34,283 nucleotides of DNA from Lachnospiraceae bacterium (GTDB lineage: Bacteria > Bacillota > Clostridia > Lachnospirales > Lachnospiraceae). The notes under the pieces are model-generated. The model saw only the letters and a program-made list of their open reading frames with translations. It was not told where the DNA came from and searched no databases. The stretch lies in assembly GCA_031272185.1 (NCBI GenBank), contig JAISUG010000109.1, positions 1-34,283 of the forward strand, given 5' to 3'. Positions 32,209-34,283 of this stretch are shown piece after piece (the stretch's first letter is position 1; each line of letters starts with the position of its first letter). Position numbers and translations under genes: made by a program.

Positions 32209-33546
32209 ATGGCAGGTATCGTAGGGTTGTTTTCGGTGAGGAGTTTGGTGAATCTGCTGATTTGCCAGATTGAAATCTACCTGTTTTACCACTTTTTCCG
32301 GAACCTGGCCCCGGAGAAACGCCCCGTGCCCGTGCGGGTGGCGGTGGTGGTGTCGGGCGCATTTATCCTGTTCGCGGTCAACCAGGCGGGGAACCCATGG
32401 CTGAACATGGGCGTCAGCGTGCTGGTCGCTTTTGCGGTCTGCAGGGCGCTGGTGGACCTGCCCCTGGGCTGCTCAGTCGCATATGTGGGCGTGGCTTATG
32501 TGATCCTCTCCGGCCTCGAAGGGGTGATGACATTTGCCGTCATGCTGGTCGCTGACCTGATGGACGTGCCATTTGGGGAGCTTTATGCGGGCATCGAACC
32601 ATTTTACCTGATCGCCCAGCAGCTGCTGAGGATGCTGTTCATCAAGATAATGGAACGGTACGTGGCGCATCTCCCCCGCCAGGCCAAAGAGAGCATCTCC
32701 TGGCAGATGGTGTTCGTGCCCTTCACCACCTGGATGGTCATGCTCACGTTGTTCTACCTGGGGTTCCCTGCGTCCCTGCCGCTGCAGATAGGCGTCTGTT
32801 TGTCGGCGCTGTGCCTGTACCTGGTGAATTTCGTGGTGTATCTGGTCATCATGCTGTATTCCGATATCATGCTTCGGAACCGGATGCGGGAGCTGTCGGA
32901 TACGAAATCGGTGACCGAGCAGCACGCCTATGAGCACCTGCGCCAGGTGAACGAGCGTTACCAGAGCTACATCCATGACATGGACGGGTACATGCGCACC
33001 CTGCGGGTGCTGGCGGAAGGCGGGGGCAATGATTCCGTAGGCGAGATACTGGGGGAGCTGTCAAAGATCGAGGCGGGGATCCGGGAAGAGACATACAGCG
33101 CGAACCCCATATTCGACGCCATCGTCAGGGAACGGATGCGGCGGGCGAAGGAGTGGGGGGTCGATTTTTCGGTGAATGTGGAGGCGGGCGCGGACACGTC
33201 TTTCGTGGAGGACGTGGATCTCATCGCCATGCTGGGAAACCTCTTGGACAATGGACTGGAGGGCGCCGGTGGCTGCGAGGGCGGATGGCTGAAGCTCGCG
33301 GCGTTTTGGGGGACCGACCATTTCCTGGTGCTGCGCATATCCAACAGCTTTGCCCACCCCCTTAAGAAATTGGGCCCCAGGTTCCTGTCCACAAAAGAGG
33401 AGAGCGGCATCTTCCGCCATGGGCTGGGCATAGACAATGTGCGGCGGGTGGCGGAAAAATACGCAGGTTACATAGAGGTCTCCGAGAAAGACCATGTGTT
33501 TACCGCTACATTAAGCCTGTCCGTGGAGGAAAGGCAGTTCGGATAA
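32209..33546 (+). CDS. AgrC-like GHKL sensor histidine kinase
   Basis: A 445-residue membrane kinase. About six to seven hydrophobic segments (residues ~5-220) form a peptide-sensing domain; a coiled linker leads to the phospho-His motif YIHDMDGYMRTL (His256), then the GHKL ATP site with N-box LGNLLDNGLEGA (Asn344) and G-box HGLGIDNVRRVAEKYAG. The His context and lack of the classical HisKA domain place it with AgrC-type kinases. The ATG at 32209 has AGGGGAG upstream. A peptide precursor gene lies downstream, matching an Agr-type circuit. Confidence 0.92.
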   Translation: MAGIVGLFSVRSLVNLLICQIEIYLFYHFFRNLAPEKRPVPVRVAVVVSGAFILFAVNQAGNPWLNMGVSVLVAFAVCRALVDLPLGCSVAYVGVAYVILSGLEGVMTFAVMLVADLMDVPFGELYAGIEPFYLIAQQLLRMLFIKIMERYVAHLPRQAKESISWQMVFVPFTTWMVMLTLFYLGFPASLPLQIGVCLSALCLYLVNFVVYLVIMLYSDIMLRNRMRELSDTKSVTEQHAYEHLRQVNERYQSYIHDMDGYMRTLRVLAEGGGNDSVGEILGELSKIEAGIREETYSANPIFDAIVRERMRRAKEWGVDFSVNVEAGADTSFVEDVDLIAMLGNLLDNGLEGAGGCEGGWLKLAAFWGTDHFLVLRISNSFAHPLKKLGPRFLSTKEESGIFRHGLGIDNVRRVAEKYAGYIEVSEKDHVFTATLSLSVEERQFG

Positions 33547-33955
33547 ACCATTTTATGGCAGCGTACAACGTACAACATCCTACAATGACAACATAAAACG
33601 ACAATATAATTGCATTTTCGCTCTTATTCTCTGAAATTAATGTCATAATTCGAAAGCAAAATCTTCAAAACTTTCAAAAAACCGCAATTTTCGCTTGACA
33701 TCATTGTCATAATATGGTAGTGTAGTGGTGTGTTACGACCGATGATGACCCAAAGACAGCAATAAGCGGTGCCGGTCGGACACGTTTTCAGGTGGGGAGT
33801 TCACATAGGCGATGGGACAGGTGCTTGCAGGGGGCATGTCCAGGCAGCTTCGTTTTTAAGTGGGGGGTTCACATAGGCGATGGGACAGGCAGTCGGAGGA
33901 AGGTCTCCGATTGCTTTCGTGACTTAATCGAAAGACGGTGCGAAAGGAGGGGGGG
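33547..33955 (+). promoter_or_regulatory. AT-rich control region of the peptide gene
   Basis: This 409-bp gap starts with about 190 bp of strikingly AT-rich DNA in a GC-rich neighbourhood. TTGACA (33695-33700), 17 bp, then TGG-TAGTGT (33718-33723) is the best promoter. The 9-mer TGTCATAAT occurs twice (33641-33649, 33705-33713), and the inverse-type ACAATGACAAC occurs near 33582; these may be regulator sites, though they do not clearly match known LytTR boxes. A 30-bp repeat pair follows. Confidence 0.5.
33792..33889 (+). repeat. 30-bp direct repeat pair in the peptide gene leader
   Basis: GTGGGGAGTTCACATAGGCG plus ten bases at 33792-33821 recurs with one change at 33860-33889 (period 68). 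Confidence 0.94.
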
Positions 33956-34177
33956 ATGCGGTTTTTCGAAGGGTTTGGTCGTATCAAAGCAGGATACCAG
34001 ACATGGAAAGAAAAAGGCGGCATCCTTTCCATTGGGAACCTCCTGGCGCTGTTTGCCGTCATATGCTCGGTTAATTCGGTCTGCATTTGGATCAATTACC
34101 AGCCCCCCATGCCGGAAGGGGCGAGGCGGCTGGCAAAGGGCGGGCGCCCACAGCCAGACTGCGACGCCGGCATCTGA
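33956..34177 (+). CDS. AgrD-like cyclic thiolactone peptide precursor
   Basis: A 73-residue small protein. An amphipathic, Lys-containing N-terminal part leads into a hydrophobic helix (LSIGNLLALFAVICSVNS), then VCIWINYQPPMPEGARRLAK. This is the hallmark of AgrD-type precursors in Clostridia: a Cys followed by a short aromatic/hydrophobic ring segment and a charged tail with a Pro-x-x-Pro-Glu motif. A thiolactone of Cys43 with the next four residues (CIWIN) is predicted; AgrB would cut after it and is not in the window. The last ~10 residues come from a 43-bp repeat, which also supplies the stop. The AAAGGAGG ribosome site before the ATG at 33956 is excellent. The upstream kinase and regulator fit as receptor and effector. 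Confidence 0.85.
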   Translation: MRFFEGFGRIKAGYQTWKEKGGILSIGNLLALFAVICSVNSVCIWINYQPPMPEGARRLAKGGRPQPDCDAGI

Positions 34178-34283
34178 TGGCACGGCGAAGGCCGGGGGCG
34201 ACTGCGGCGTCGGCATCTGATGGCATGGCGAAGGCCGGGGCCGACTGCGCCGTCGGAATCTTATGGAACGGCGACGGCCGGGG
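34157..34283 (+). repeat. 43-bp tandem array at the window end
   Basis: Three units (34157, 34200, 34243) built on GACTGCGGCGTCGGCATCTG; the third is cut by the window edge. The peptide gene stop lies in the first unit. Confidence 0.93.

Noticed and set aside
33792-34220. A 142-codon plus-strand frame overlapping the peptide gene
   Set aside because: It covers the 30-bp repeat and runs out of frame through the AgrD-like gene, which has the better ribosome site and recognisable motif.

Overview
The window is a GC-rich (roughly 60%) stretch of a Gram-positive, anaerobe-like chromosome, most likely a member of class Clostridia (Bacillota). The grounds are: strong GGAGG-type ribosome sites; Ala/Thr-rich lipoprotein linkers; an iscS-iscU-mnmA order, CvfB, YitT, DUF554 and YwaF families; a tRNA-Gln without encoded CCA; a rubredoxin; and an Agr-type peptide signalling set. 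No species is assigned. Region by region: 1-2772 (+) carries the end of modA, then modB and modC (molybdate import). 2906-14945 (-) is a nine-gene nitrogen operon read leftward: two DUF1989 carboxyguanidine-deiminase-type subunits, a biotin-dependent urea/guanidine carboxylase, an allophanate-hydrolase amidase, a four-gene Pot-type ABC importer and a cysteine hydrolase. A terminator-bearing leader and a LuxR-type regulator gene lie just upstream of it. By family knowledge this reads as uptake and breakdown of guanidine (or a related ureide): guanidine is carboxylated, deiminated to allophanate, then hydrolysed to ammonia and CO2. 16306-24924 holds a DUF362 protein diverging from a MocA-like nucleotidyltransferase, then DUF554, an aminotransferase, endonuclease III, tRNA-Gln, an acyl-ACP thioesterase, CvfB and YitT. 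25244-31316 holds an MsmK-type ATPase, rubredoxin, YwaF family, IscS, IscU and MnmA. 31372-34283 holds a LytTR response regulator, an AgrC-like GHKL kinase and an AgrD-like thiolactone peptide precursor; agrB would have to lie beyond the window. The most unusual property of the window is its repeat load. About twenty separate loci carry private direct repeats: heptamers, 14-, 15-, 20-, 24-, 35-, 36- and 43-bp tandem units, and ten pairs with a period of about 62-78 bp. Several arrays contain the stop codon of the neighbouring gene (modA, modB, potB, carboxylase, agrD, probably DUF554). Others sit in frame inside conserved enzymes (ModC, carboxylase, MnmA, YwaF). Non-repetitive low-complexity inserts occur in MocA, DUF554 and the aminotransferase. 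On top of this there is a dispersed ~73-bp structured element in four copies, with G-U wobble and compensatory changes. One copy is split by a 158-bp miniature inverted-repeat element with apparent TA target duplication. Gene calls rest on recognised motifs and ribosome sites. Promoters, operators and riboswitch-like leaders are inferred from pattern only.
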